Below, one piece after another: positions 31,370 through 39,797 of a stretch of 40,512 nt of DNA; position 1 is the stretch's first letter; each line of letters opens with the position of its first letter. A model generated the notes under the pieces. It had not been told where the DNA came from, made no database searches, and was given only the letters and a program-made list of their open reading frames with translations. The stretch spans positions 1-40,512 of the forward strand of contig CALLYK010000558.1 in the NCBI GenBank assembly GCA_937858365.1. Direction: 5' to 3'. Position numbers and translations under genes: made by a program. The DNA is from an uncultured Isosphaeraceae bacterium. GTDB taxonomy: Bacteria; Planctomycetota; Planctomycetia; Isosphaerales; Isosphaeraceae.

Positions 31370-32410
31370 TCAGAGGGCTGGACACGGACGAACGTTCGGA
31401 CGTTCACCCCAGTGGGCCGCCAACCAGGCGGTCAGGCGGGCTTCGAGCCATCGGCGATCGGGGCCGCATCGCGTCCGGCTGACGAACCCAAGATGACCGC
31501 CCGACCTCCAAAGTTCCAGGGACAATTGAGTCGGGACCACGGCGCTTCGGAACGGTTCCGACGGGATGAACGGGTCGTCCGTAGCATGGACGACCAGACC
31601 GGGCACGCCGATCCGCGGCAAGAGCGGCGCGGCGCTCGACCGCCGATGATAGTCGTCGGCCCCTTCGAAGCCGTAGCGTGGGGCCGTGTAGTGTTCGTCG
31701 AAGTCGAGCAAGCTTCCCACGCGCGAGAGGTCCACCGGCCCAAGGTCGGGAAAAGCGGCGTGATGACGCAGGACCATCCGACGCAGCAGGCGTACGAAGT
31801 TGCGGTCGTAAAGGCGCGCCTCCGGTCGCTGGATGTAGCGGCACGAGGCCGCCAGGTCGATGGGCGGGTTGGCGGCGAGGACCGCGTCGAGTCCTGGCAG
31901 TGGTTCGTCGCTCGCCTCTGCCGCGAGCTTGAGCACGAGGTTCCCGCCTAGCGAGAAGCCGACGAGGGCCAGGGGCGAGGAAGGCCCCTTCCGGTTCATC
32001 CAGGCCGCCACGGCGCGCAAGTCGGCCGAGCGCCCGCCGTGATAGGTCTGACGCGCCAGGCCGAAGCCCGAGCCCGCCCCGCGCAGGTTCATCCGGACGA
32101 CCCGAAACCCAAGAGAGAGCAATCGAGACGCCGACCGGACGACGTAGGACGACCTCGCGCAACCGCCCAAGCCGTGGACCATCAGCACATGCGGGTGGCC
32201 GGCGGACCAGCCCGGCGGGGTCGAATCGAAGACGCTCAATCGATCCCCGTCGGCCAGCGGGACAACATGTTCCTCGGCGACCAGCTTGGGTCGGCGTCCT
32301 GGGAAGAGGTTGGCCACGACCGTTTGCAAGTGCCCCGTGGGGAGCCACGGATGGGGCTCGAAAGGGGTCCGAAGAGGTCCCGAGGACGGACTGGCAAGAT
32401 CGGACCGCAT
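31370..32410 (-). CDS. YheT-family alpha/beta hydrolase
   Basis: 346-residue alpha/beta hydrolase of the YheT/ABHD1-3 (AB_hydrolase_4) family. The family hallmark PWLPTGHLQTVVANLFPGR is at the N-terminus, followed by the oxyanion motif VLMVHGLGGCARSSYV, the conserved RVVRMNLRGAGSG, the nucleophile serine in LVGFSLGGNLVLKLA, aspartate in VVHATDDPFIP and the histidine in GGHLGFV. This gives a complete Ser-Asp-His triad. Known members are esterases or lipases of uncertain substrate. ATG 32408-32410 begins just before the family block and has GGGAGA upstream; the frame's earlier start is not supported. First gene of a two-gene operon. Confidence 0.87.
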   Translation of the reverse strand: MRSDLASPSSGPLRTPFEPHPWLPTGHLQTVVANLFPGRRPKLVAEEHVVPLADGDRLSVFDSTPPGWSAGHPHVLMVHGLGGCARSSYVVRSASRLLSLGFRVVRMNLRGAGSGFGLARQTYHGGRSADLRAVAAWMNRKGPSSPLALVGFSLGGNLVLKLAAEASDEPLPGLDAVLAANPPIDLAASCRYIQRPEARLYDRNFVRLLRRMVLRHHAAFPDLGPVDLSRVGSLLDFDEHYTAPRYGFEGADDYHRRSSAAPLLPRIGVPGLVVHATDDPFIPSEPFRSAVVPTQLSLELWRSGGHLGFVSRTRCGPDRRWLEARLTAWLAAHWGERPNVRPCPAL

Positions 32411-32622
32411 CGCGAGCGAGTCTCCCGATATCAAGACGCGAGATCTGAGGCCGGTGCATAGCCTAATCAAGGGACGGTCCCGCCGTCGAGTCAACCGGTC
32501 CGAGTCGCCTTCTCGCGAGGTCCATCGAGTCGGCGGCGGCGGGATGTCCAGTGTCCTGCCCGACGACTAGAATGGTCCCAACGTCCTGAGCGATCCGACC
32601 GAAACCTCCCGAGGTCCCCGTC

Positions 32623-34710
32623 ATGCGTCCTTCTCTTCGCTGGGTCCATTGGCTGCCGCTTCGTCTCTCGCTCGCGCTCGGGACGCTCGCCCTGGTCATG
32701 GCTTGCGGGTGGGGACCATCGAAAGCCGCCGTCTGGTGCTCGGCACCCAGCGCGAACGTGGAGGTCCTCATGTCCGACGCGGAAACGGCCGGTCAGCAGA
32801 TCGACAACGCGTTTGAAGGCGCGGTGGACTGGATCAACACGTCCGGCCCGATCCGCTTCCGAGACCTGCGCGGCAAGGTCGTGCTCCTCGACTTCTGGAC
32901 CTACTGCTGCATCAACTGCCATCATATCTTGCCGGACCTTGAACGGCTCGAAAAGAAATACGGCGATAGCCTGGTCGTGATCGGCGTCCATACCGCCAAG
33001 TTCGACGCCGAGAAAGACACCGGGAACATTCGCAAGAAGGTCCGCGAATACCGGATCGCCCACCCGGTGATCAACGACGCCAACCAGGCCATTTGGGGGC
33101 GCTTCGGTGTCCGGTCGTGGCCCACGTTGGTCCTCATCGACGCCGACGGCAAGTACCAGGGCTACGTGAGCGGCGAGGGCCATTACGACCTGCTCGACAA
33201 GGCGGTGGGGAAGTTCGTCGAAGAGGCCCGGACCAAGGGCGTCCTCAATGAAACGCCCCTGTATTTCGGCGCCGAGAAGGACAGGCCGTCGAGCGCCCCG
33301 CTCCTCTTCCCCGGCAAGGTCTTGGCCGACGCGAAGACCAATCGCTTGATCGTGTCCGACACGGGCCACAACCGGATCATCGTTTGCGACTTGGAGGGGC
33401 GGGCCCAAGACGTCATCGGCAACGGTGCCGCCGGACACGCCGACGGGCCCTTCGAGAAGGCCATGTTCAACCGCCAACAAGGTGTCTGTCTGGTCGGCGA
33501 GGTCCTCTACGTGGCCGACGTGGAGAACCACATGATTCGGGCGGTCAACCTGGAGAAGAAGACGGTCACGACGGTCGCGGGCACGGGCCGTCAGGGAAAC
33601 CTCCGCAAGGGCGGTGGCGAAGGCTTGAAGACCCCATTGAACAGCCCTTGGGACATCGCGCCGCTGCCTGGGTCCTCGTCCCTCGTCGTGGCGATGGCCG
33701 GCCCCCACCAGCTTTGGCGGTTCGACCCCGTGAAGGGTCAGATCTTCCACTACGCCGGATCGGGCATGGAGAACAGCTCCGACGGCAACCTCGACCAATC
33801 GGCGTTCGCGCAGCCGAGCGGACTGGCCGGCGATGGCAGGGAAGTCTTCGTGGCCGATAGCGAGGCGTCGGCCATTCGGGTGGTCCACCCCAATGACGGA
33901 CGCGTCGGCACGGTCGTGGGCACGCACGACCTTCCGCAAGGCCAAAGCCTCTTCGCGTTCGGCGACCAGGACGGCAAGTACACCAACGCCCGGCTCCAAC
34001 ACTGCCTTGGATTGGCCTACGCCGACGGGGTCCTTTACGTGGCCGACACGTACAACAGCAAGATCAAGGAGTGCGACCCCAAGGCCAAGGTCATTCGGGC
34101 CCTCGCGGGGACGGGTCGCGAAGGGTCCGTGGACGGCCCGGCCGATGAGGCGAAATTCGACCAACCGGGCGGCCTGAGCGTGGCTGGCAAGGTCCTTTAT
34201 GTGGCCGACACCAACAACCACGCGATCCGCACCATCAACCTGGAAACGAAGGAGGTCTCGACCCTGAATATCTCGGGCGTCGGGGCCCCAACGCCTCCCA
34301 AGAAGGCGCCGAGCTTCGCGAACGCGAAGGTCATCAAGCAGGGCCCGACGAAGGTGGACCCAGGCGGCTCCAAACTCAGGATCGACGTGGCCGTCGCCCT
34401 CCCGGAAGGGTTCAAGGTGAACCCCGAGGCCCCGATGATTTGTCGGATCGAGGCCCCGAAGGGGCTGATGGAATCGCCCGTCTTCGCCCGAATCGATCCC
34501 CCCGCGGCCTCCTTCGCCCTCGACGTGGACCTGGCCAAGGATTCCGAGCCGGGCGACAAGTTCGACCTGAAGGTGTCGATGTCGCTCTTCCTCTGCAAGG
34601 AAGGGGGCGACGGCTATTGCGAGGTCCGCAACTTCGTCTGCGAGGTCCCCATCCACTTCGAGGCCGGCGCGGCCGAGAATGCCGAACTGAGGTTCAGCGG
34701 CAGCAAGTAG
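32623..34710 (+). CDS. NHLRC2-like thioredoxin-domain/NHL-propeller protein, probable lipoprotein
   Basis: 695 residues with three parts. Residues 1-28 are a signal with a plausible lipobox (LVMAC, C28). Residues about 55-205 are a thioredoxin-like domain with the redox motif FWTYCCINCHH (C-C-I-N-C, residues 95-99) and SWPTLVLIDADGK. Residues about 230-540 are NHL-type propeller blades with the recurring LYVADTxNxxI pattern (LIVSDTGHNRIIV, LYVADVENHMIRAV, LYVADTYNSKIKE, LYVADTNNHAIRTI). A beta-sandwich tail follows with a C-x(n)-C pair (LFLCKEGGDGYCEVRN). This order is that of animal and bacterial NHLRC2 proteins. It may act in extracytoplasmic thiol redox; substrate unknown. Convergent with the Hsp70 gene (24 bp). 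Confidence 0.88.
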   Translation: MRPSLRWVHWLPLRLSLALGTLALVMACGWGPSKAAVWCSAPSANVEVLMSDAETAGQQIDNAFEGAVDWINTSGPIRFRDLRGKVVLLDFWTYCCINCHHILPDLERLEKKYGDSLVVIGVHTAKFDAEKDTGNIRKKVREYRIAHPVINDANQAIWGRFGVRSWPTLVLIDADGKYQGYVSGEGHYDLLDKAVGKFVEEARTKGVLNETPLYFGAEKDRPSSAPLLFPGKVLADAKTNRLIVSDTGHNRIIVCDLEGRAQDVIGNGAAGHADGPFEKAMFNRQQGVCLVGEVLYVADVENHMIRAVNLEKKTVTTVAGTGRQGNLRKGGGEGLKTPLNSPWDIAPLPGSSSLVVAMAGPHQLWRFDPVKGQIFHYAGSGMENSSDGNLDQSAFAQPSGLAGDGREVFVADSEASAIRVVHPNDGRVGTVVGTHDLPQGQSLFAFGDQDGKYTNARLQHCLGLAYADGVLYVADTYNSKIKECDPKAKVIRALAGTGREGSVDGPADEAKFDQPGGLSVAGKVLYVADTNNHAIRTINLETKEVSTLNISGVGAPTPPKKAPSFANAKVIKQGPTKVDPGGSKLRIDVAVALPEGFKVNPEAPMICRIEAPKGLMESPVFARIDPPAASFALDVDLAKDSEPGDKFDLKVSMSLFLCKEGGDGYCEVRNFVCEVPIHFEAGAAENAELRFSGSK

Positions 34711-34734
34711 GGCCGCTTTCTCACTCGATCCTCC

Positions 34735-37590
34735 TCAAGACTCAGCCACCAGCCGAAGGCCAATCGGCAGAGAATCGCCGAGGGCCTCGCCGGTCTGGGT
34801 CGCCTCCAGTTCGTGGAACTCGCGGACGACACGCATCGTCGTCTCGTCGGCCCCGAGTTCGCTGAGCTTCTTCAACACGTTCGACCGGGCCTCGTCATCC
34901 AAGTCGCGCGCCCGGTCGCCCGAGACGCGCGCGATCGCCCCGAGCGCGAAGATGGCCTCCGTCGACTCGCGACCGGCCGCGTAGTTTCGACCCAAAAGCG
35001 CCGTGACCCAACGCTCGGCCGTCTCGCGATGGACGACCGTGTTCGCCGGCCCAAACAAGGGAACGCGGGCCCCCAATCGACCCAGACACCAAAGGGCCCG
35101 GGCGCTCGGACTTGGTCCGCCCAGCTCCTTGACGAGCGCTTCGCCCAAGGGTTGCTTGATGGCGTTCGAGAGCCGCTCCAAAGAGGCGGCACATCGCCAC
35201 ATTTCGGCCAGTTCATGGGACTCGGGCTTAGGGCGGGGGGCCTTCTTGCCTTGCCCTCCTTTTTGTGGGACCAGGAACGGGAGGAGCCGGCGATGGACCT
35301 CCTCATGATGGTTGCGGTTCAGGCCCGCCGCGACCCGCCGCCAAAGGACCCACCACTCGGCCCAGCACTGGACGTCTTTGACATGCTTCACCCCTGCATG
35401 AAAGACCGGCCAAAGGGCCTTGATGCGCGTCTCGTCGAGCGGGAAGCCGACCCCCGGCCGCAAGCAATAGCCCGCTAGGTTCAGCCATCGCGACTCGTGC
35501 TGAGGGCTCTTCAAACGATGTGGGGCCGCGTCGCGGAGGGGCTCCCACATCGCCCGTAAGGCGGAAGGGGGCCATTGGTCGCGCGGGACGTCGAGCACCT
35601 CTTCCAGGCGCTTGACCAACTTGGCCGGCCCTTGATCGGCTGGGGGCGAGGCCCCGAAGGCGGTCTGGATCGCCACGACGGCCCGGTCCACCACCGACTG
35701 TTCCAAAACGACCGCGTCGGCCTCGCGATTCACGAGGGCCGTCGGCAGCCCCTTCGGGCCCTCGTCGCTACTCCGGTTGCGAAACTGGATCTCCAAGCGC
35801 CAGCGGCGTTCGTCGGTCTTGGCCTTACACCAGAGTTCGACCGTGCCAATCTCGGTGACTTTGGCCTCAAGCTGCACGGGCACTTGCTCGGCCTTCGCCT
35901 TGCGGCCCACTCGCATCACACTCCTCAAAGGGGGCAGGGGCCGGATCGAGTCGGGGTCGGCCGGGACGAGTTGCCCAGGTCGATCGTGGGGACGCACCGA
36001 GCTACTCGCGAGCGGGAAGGCGACCGGCTGGCCCATCAGCAACTCGAAGTCGTGGCCGGCAATGAGGATGTCGTCCCCTTCCTGGGCGTCGCGAGGCACG
36101 ACGCAGAGCCAGGGCCGATCGCGGGCCGCGTCGGCCTCGAAACCGACGTAGAAGGAACGGGCCGTGCCTCCGCCGATCCGAATGCCTCCGCCGCGTCGGA
36201 CGACGCCGTAATAGGCCGCTCCGATCGCCACGGCCAGGTCGAGCGAGACGTTGCTGAGCACTCGCGGGGCGTACTTCCCTTCAGACTCCTCAGCGAACCA
36301 CGACTTGAGGACATCGACGATCCGGTCGCGGACGATCGGCGGGGTGAGGGCACCGCCGTTGAAGAGGACCGAGTCGGGTCGCGCCGGACGATCATCGGGG
36401 CCGATTTGGCCTTCGCCGATCGGCTCGGAGCGGTGTCTTCGCAAGAAAGCGGCCAGGTGCCGCGGGATCGCCGGGTCGGCCACGAAGGGCAAGCCGAACT
36501 CTTGAAAGCCGAGTTTGGCCCCTTTCGCGGGGTCATCGCCGCGGGCGGTGAGTGGGAAGAAGCCCTCAATGACGGCTTGCTTCACCTCCTCGCGAACCAG
36601 CTCCGATTGAATGCTGCCGCCGATGATCCGCGAGCCCCTGCCGGCTATCGTGACCGGCCAGCGCTCGGCGGCGAGGTCGTCGGTCAACAGTTTTTCTTTG
36701 GCGGTCCGGCAAGCGGCGCGGAGGGCGCTCCACTGCTCGGTATCGAGACGGGCCCCGCCGAGTTTCCGCTCGACCTGGTGGGCCAGGGCCAAGTCCATAT
36801 TGTCGCCGCCCAGCATGAGATGGTCGCCCACCGCGACGCGCCGGAAGCCTGGGCCGCTCGGGGTCTCGACCACCGTGATCAGGCTGAAGTCGGTGGTGCC
36901 GCCGCCGATGTCGCAAACCAGAATGAGCTCGCCGGCGCGGACCTCATTTTGCCAACCGTCTTGATGTGTGACGATCCAGCAATAGAATGCCGCTTGGGGT
37001 TCCTCAAGAAGCGTGACACGCTCCAGGCCGGCCCGCTTGGCGGACAAGACCGTCAGTTCGCGGGCCGCTTCATCGAACGAGGCCGGGACGGTCAAAACGA
37101 CTTCGGAATGTTCGAGGCGGTGGGACGAATCTTCTTGAGCGAACGTAAAGTTCCAAGAATCACGAATGTGGCGCAGATATTCGGCCGAAGCATCCACGGG
37201 GGAGACCCGTCGCACCTCGGTCGGGGCGCCCCAGGGGAGGATGTCGGCCTCGCGGTCGACACCGGAATGACAGAGCCAGCTCTTCGCGGAAGAAACGAGA
37301 TGACCGGGCACACGAGCACCCTGCACGCGAGCGAATTCGCCGACGATCCGGTCGGCATCGTCGCGCCAGGGCAGGTGGGCCGCGTCGGGAGGAAGTTCAT
37401 GCTGACCGGGCAAGTACAAGAACGAGGGGAGCATCGCGCGCGGGGCCGTCTCACCGGCCGCGACCAGTTGGGGGAGGTCGAAAACGCGGATGTCGGCCGA
37501 AGGTCGCTCCCGCCCCTTCGTGTCCACGTACGCCGCCGCGCAGTTGGTCGTCCCCAGGTCGATCCCCACGATGTACCGCGATCGCGCCAT
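34735..37590 (-). CDS. Hsp70-family (DnaK-like) protein with long C-terminal extension (951 aa)
   Basis: ATPase of the Hsp70/actin fold. The phosphate-1 motif IVGIDLGTTNCAAAY is at the N-terminus, phosphate-2 VCDIGGGTTDFSL around 230-245, the connecting ELTVLSAKRAGLERVTLLEEPQAA before it and the adenosine motif VLFNGGALTPP near 412. The protein is far longer than DnaK (about 640): instead of a substrate-binding domain with lid it has a beta-rich middle and an alpha-helical C-terminal part of about 300 residues (PLGEALVKELGGPSPSARAL, NVLKKLSELGADE) typical of planctomycete/proteobacterial atypical Hsp70s. Role presumed chaperone-like or structural. No DnaJ or GrpE adjoins. A -10-like TATGAT lies at 37639-37644 on its strand. 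Confidence 0.9.
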   Translation of the reverse strand: MARSRYIVGIDLGTTNCAAAYVDTKGRERPSADIRVFDLPQLVAAGETAPRAMLPSFLYLPGQHELPPDAAHLPWRDDADRIVGEFARVQGARVPGHLVSSAKSWLCHSGVDREADILPWGAPTEVRRVSPVDASAEYLRHIRDSWNFTFAQEDSSHRLEHSEVVLTVPASFDEAARELTVLSAKRAGLERVTLLEEPQAAFYCWIVTHQDGWQNEVRAGELILVCDIGGGTTDFSLITVVETPSGPGFRRVAVGDHLMLGGDNMDLALAHQVERKLGGARLDTEQWSALRAACRTAKEKLLTDDLAAERWPVTIAGRGSRIIGGSIQSELVREEVKQAVIEGFFPLTARGDDPAKGAKLGFQEFGLPFVADPAIPRHLAAFLRRHRSEPIGEGQIGPDDRPARPDSVLFNGGALTPPIVRDRIVDVLKSWFAEESEGKYAPRVLSNVSLDLAVAIGAAYYGVVRRGGGIRIGGGTARSFYVGFEADAARDRPWLCVVPRDAQEGDDILIAGHDFELLMGQPVAFPLASSSVRPHDRPGQLVPADPDSIRPLPPLRSVMRVGRKAKAEQVPVQLEAKVTEIGTVELWCKAKTDERRWRLEIQFRNRSSDEGPKGLPTALVNREADAVVLEQSVVDRAVVAIQTAFGASPPADQGPAKLVKRLEEVLDVPRDQWPPSALRAMWEPLRDAAPHRLKSPQHESRWLNLAGYCLRPGVGFPLDETRIKALWPVFHAGVKHVKDVQCWAEWWVLWRRVAAGLNRNHHEEVHRRLLPFLVPQKGGQGKKAPRPKPESHELAEMWRCAASLERLSNAIKQPLGEALVKELGGPSPSARALWCLGRLGARVPLFGPANTVVHRETAERWVTALLGRNYAAGRESTEAIFALGAIARVSGDRARDLDDEARSNVLKKLSELGADETTMRVVREFHELEATQTGEALGDSLPIGLRLVAES

Positions 37591-37702
37591 GATTAATGCC
37601 GCCCGTTGGGCCCACCGTCCTCAAGCCACCGTCTCCGTATCATAACACGACGCCCCGCAAGACCCGACTCGCCTCGACGCGCCACCGAAGGAGGACGTCC
37701 CC

Positions 37703-38155
37703 ATGCCCAGACCATCCGACGACCCCAACCTGCCCCCCCGCGAGCCGGTGGAGACCGATGATCGGTTTCCGTCCGGCTTGTGGAAGGGCTTCTATCTCCA
37801 ACACGGCAAGCACGGCATGGAGCTGACCCTGACCTTCGCCAAAGGGGAGGTCCGCGGAGATGGCCGCGACGTGATCGGCGACTTCCTCATCCGAGGCCGA
37901 TACGACGCCGAGTCCGGCAAGTGCCATTGGACAAAACGATATATCGGCGCGCACGACGTCTCTTACGAAGGCTATAACGAAGGCAAAGGAATATGGGGGG
38001 TCTGGGACCTGGGCGGCTGGGGTCGCGGCGGCTTCCACATCTGGCCGGCAAGCTGGGGCGTCGGCCACTCCATGACCCTGGAAGAAGAGATCGACGAACC
38101 GCCCCCATCGATCACCACCGAGGTCTCGGAAGAACTCTTGGTCGGTATTCCCTAA
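37703..38155 (+). CDS. Hypothetical protein (150 aa)
   Basis: No family recognised. It starts at ATG 37703 with AAGGAGG seven bp upstream, the best ribosome-binding site in this part. The middle shows a repeating beta pattern with conserved-looking aromatic residues: GLWKGFYLQH, MELTLTFAKGEVRGDGRD, FLIRGRYDAESGKCHWTKRY, YEGYNEGKGIWGVWDL, GGFHIWP. This looks like a small beta-barrel or lipocalin-like fold binding a small molecule. No signal peptide, so probably cytosolic. Its stop TAA shares two bases with the stop of the converging glnA gene. Divergent from the Hsp70 gene. Confidence 0.75.
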   Translation: MPRPSDDPNLPPREPVETDDRFPSGLWKGFYLQHGKHGMELTLTFAKGEVRGDGRDVIGDFLIRGRYDAESGKCHWTKRYIGAHDVSYEGYNEGKGIWGVWDLGGWGRGGFHIWPASWGVGHSMTLEEEIDEPPPSITTEVSEELLVGIP

Positions 38156-39564
38156 ATATCATAATATAAGGAGAATTCATACGGATGCGGCCGGGACCGC
38201 AGCGCTTCGACTTCGTGGTCGCGCTTGTACCAGATCCAAGTGTCGATCACGTCGGGCGTGAAGACGTCGCCACGCAGGAGAAAATCGTGGTCGTTGCGGA
38301 GGGCCTCGAGGGCCGCGTCCAAGGTGCGCGGGGTCGTCGGGACGTGTGCCAGTTCCTCCGGCTGAAGGTCGTACACGTCCTTGTCGAGCGGCGGACCTGG
38401 GTCCGCCTTGGTCTGGATGCCGTCCAGCACCGCCATGAGGATCGCCGAATAAAGCAGATACGGGTTGGCGGCGGCGTCGGAACAGCGGTATTCGATCCGA
38501 CGACTCTTCGGGTTCGGGCTGTGCATCGGCACGCGAATCACGGCCGCTCGATTGCGCCGGCTGTAGGCGAGCTTGGTCGGCGCCTCGAAGCCCGAGACGA
38601 GCCGCTTGTAGCTGTTGGTCGTGGGGTTGGCGAAGGCACAGAGAGCGGCGGCGTGGCGGAGCAGGCCGCCGATGGCGTACATGCCCGCGTCGCTCAAGCC
38701 TGCGTAGGAGCCCCCCGCCAAGACGGGCGTCTCGTCGCGTGACAAGGAGATGTGGAGGTGAAGTCCCGAGCCGTTCTCGCCGTAAAGGGGCTTGGGCATG
38801 AACGTGGCACTCTTGCCCGCCCGCCGGGCCACGTTGCGAATGATGTAGCGGGCCAGCATCACCTGGTCGGCCGACTCCACCAACGGTTGCGCGGCCAGGT
38901 CGATTTCCGACTGGCCGGCGGTGGCCGCCTCGTGGAAGTGGGCCGTGGAAGCGATCCCGCATTCGGCCATGATCTGGGCCATTTCGGTCCGCAAACCGGC
39001 CAGCGAGTCGATGGGCGGACAGGGGAAGAACCCCGGGTTGGAAGCGGGCTTGTAACCTAGGTTCGGCCCCTCGGCGCGACCGCGGTTCCAGGCCCCTTCC
39101 GCCGAATCGACATGATAGAAGGCCTCATGACCACGTTGGTCGAACCGGACGTCGTCGAAGACGAAGAACTCCAGTTCCGGGGCGATCAGGCAGACGTCGG
39201 CAAGGCCGGTTGACCGCATGTGGCTGACGGCCTTCCGGGCGATGTTGCGAGGGTCGCGGGTGTAGTCTTGCTGTGTGATCGGGTCCTGGATATTGCAGAT
39301 CATCGTAAGGGTCGGCCGCGACGCGAATGGGTCGATGAGGGCCGTGTCCGACTGCGGCACGACAAGCAAATCCGCCTCGTTGATGGCCCGCCAGCCGACG
39401 ACACTGGAACCGTCAAAGCCGATGCCGTCTTCGAACGTCTCCTCGGTGAGGCTGTCGGCGGGGATGGCGAAGTGCTGCCAAACGCCGGGAAAGTCCATGA
39501 ATCGGAGGTCAACCGTGGTGACCTCGCGTTGTCGGATGAGGGCCAGGACCTCTTTCGGAGTCAC
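38152..39564 (-). CDS. glnA: Glutamine synthetase type I
   Basis: Makes glutamine from glutamate, ammonia and ATP; main entry of ammonia into metabolism, cytosolic dodecamer. The 470-residue length is canonical for type I. Visible motifs: FDGSSVVGW near the N-terminus, LIAPELEFFVFDD, the latch ENGSGLHLHIS, NPTTNSYKRLVSGFEAP, and RIEYRCSDAAANPYL with the glutamate-binding arginines. DVYDLQPEE near residue 400 retains the tyrosine of the adenylylation loop (Y-D-L-P-P-E-E in enterics), suggesting the beta subtype subject to GlnE control; this is inference. Start ATG 39562-39564. The leader holds a small hairpin (39656-39671). Convergent with, and touching, the gene at 37703-38155. Confidence 0.97.
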   Translation of the reverse strand: MTPKEVLALIRQREVTTVDLRFMDFPGVWQHFAIPADSLTEETFEDGIGFDGSSVVGWRAINEADLLVVPQSDTALIDPFASRPTLTMICNIQDPITQQDYTRDPRNIARKAVSHMRSTGLADVCLIAPELEFFVFDDVRFDQRGHEAFYHVDSAEGAWNRGRAEGPNLGYKPASNPGFFPCPPIDSLAGLRTEMAQIMAECGIASTAHFHEAATAGQSEIDLAAQPLVESADQVMLARYIIRNVARRAGKSATFMPKPLYGENGSGLHLHISLSRDETPVLAGGSYAGLSDAGMYAIGGLLRHAAALCAFANPTTNSYKRLVSGFEAPTKLAYSRRNRAAVIRVPMHSPNPKSRRIEYRCSDAAANPYLLYSAILMAVLDGIQTKADPGPPLDKDVYDLQPEELAHVPTTPRTLDAALEALRNDHDFLLRGDVFTPDVIDTWIWYKRDHEVEALRSRPHPYEFSLYYDI

Positions 39565-39655
39565 CGCGTCGTCCCTCGCGCACCGCCTTCATCGTCCGCG
39601 TACCGCGACTTCACCATAACCGACGAAAGACACCAACGGCCAGAGAAACGCCCAA

Positions 39656-39671
39656 GCAGATCGCCATCTGC
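39656..39671 (-). promoter_or_regulatory. Hairpin in the glnA leader
   Basis: GCAGAT/ATCTGC with a 4-nt loop, extendable by an A-T pair and a G-T wobble on the minus strand, about 92 bp before the glnA start. It could be a leader structure controlling glnA; I do not recognise a known riboswitch or a convincing promoter. Confidence 0.35.
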
Positions 39672-39797
39672 CTGAGAGCACGGGGCCACCTGTCAGGGCG
39701 GGTCCCATCCCTGGCGGGAGGTCGGTCCCGGCGCCCGCCTCGGCGCGCACGAACGACACAAACCGAGCCCGGATTGTCAAAGAGCGTGAACGAAAGG

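Noticed and set aside
32491-34656. 721-codon open frame antisense to the NHLRC2-like gene
   Set aside because: Shadow of the real gene in GC-rich DNA; no motifs, and the plus-strand product has complete thioredoxin and NHL motifs.
35575-37596. 673-codon open frame antisense to the Hsp70 gene
   Set aside because: No recognisable motif; the minus-strand product carries all Hsp70 nucleotide-binding motifs.
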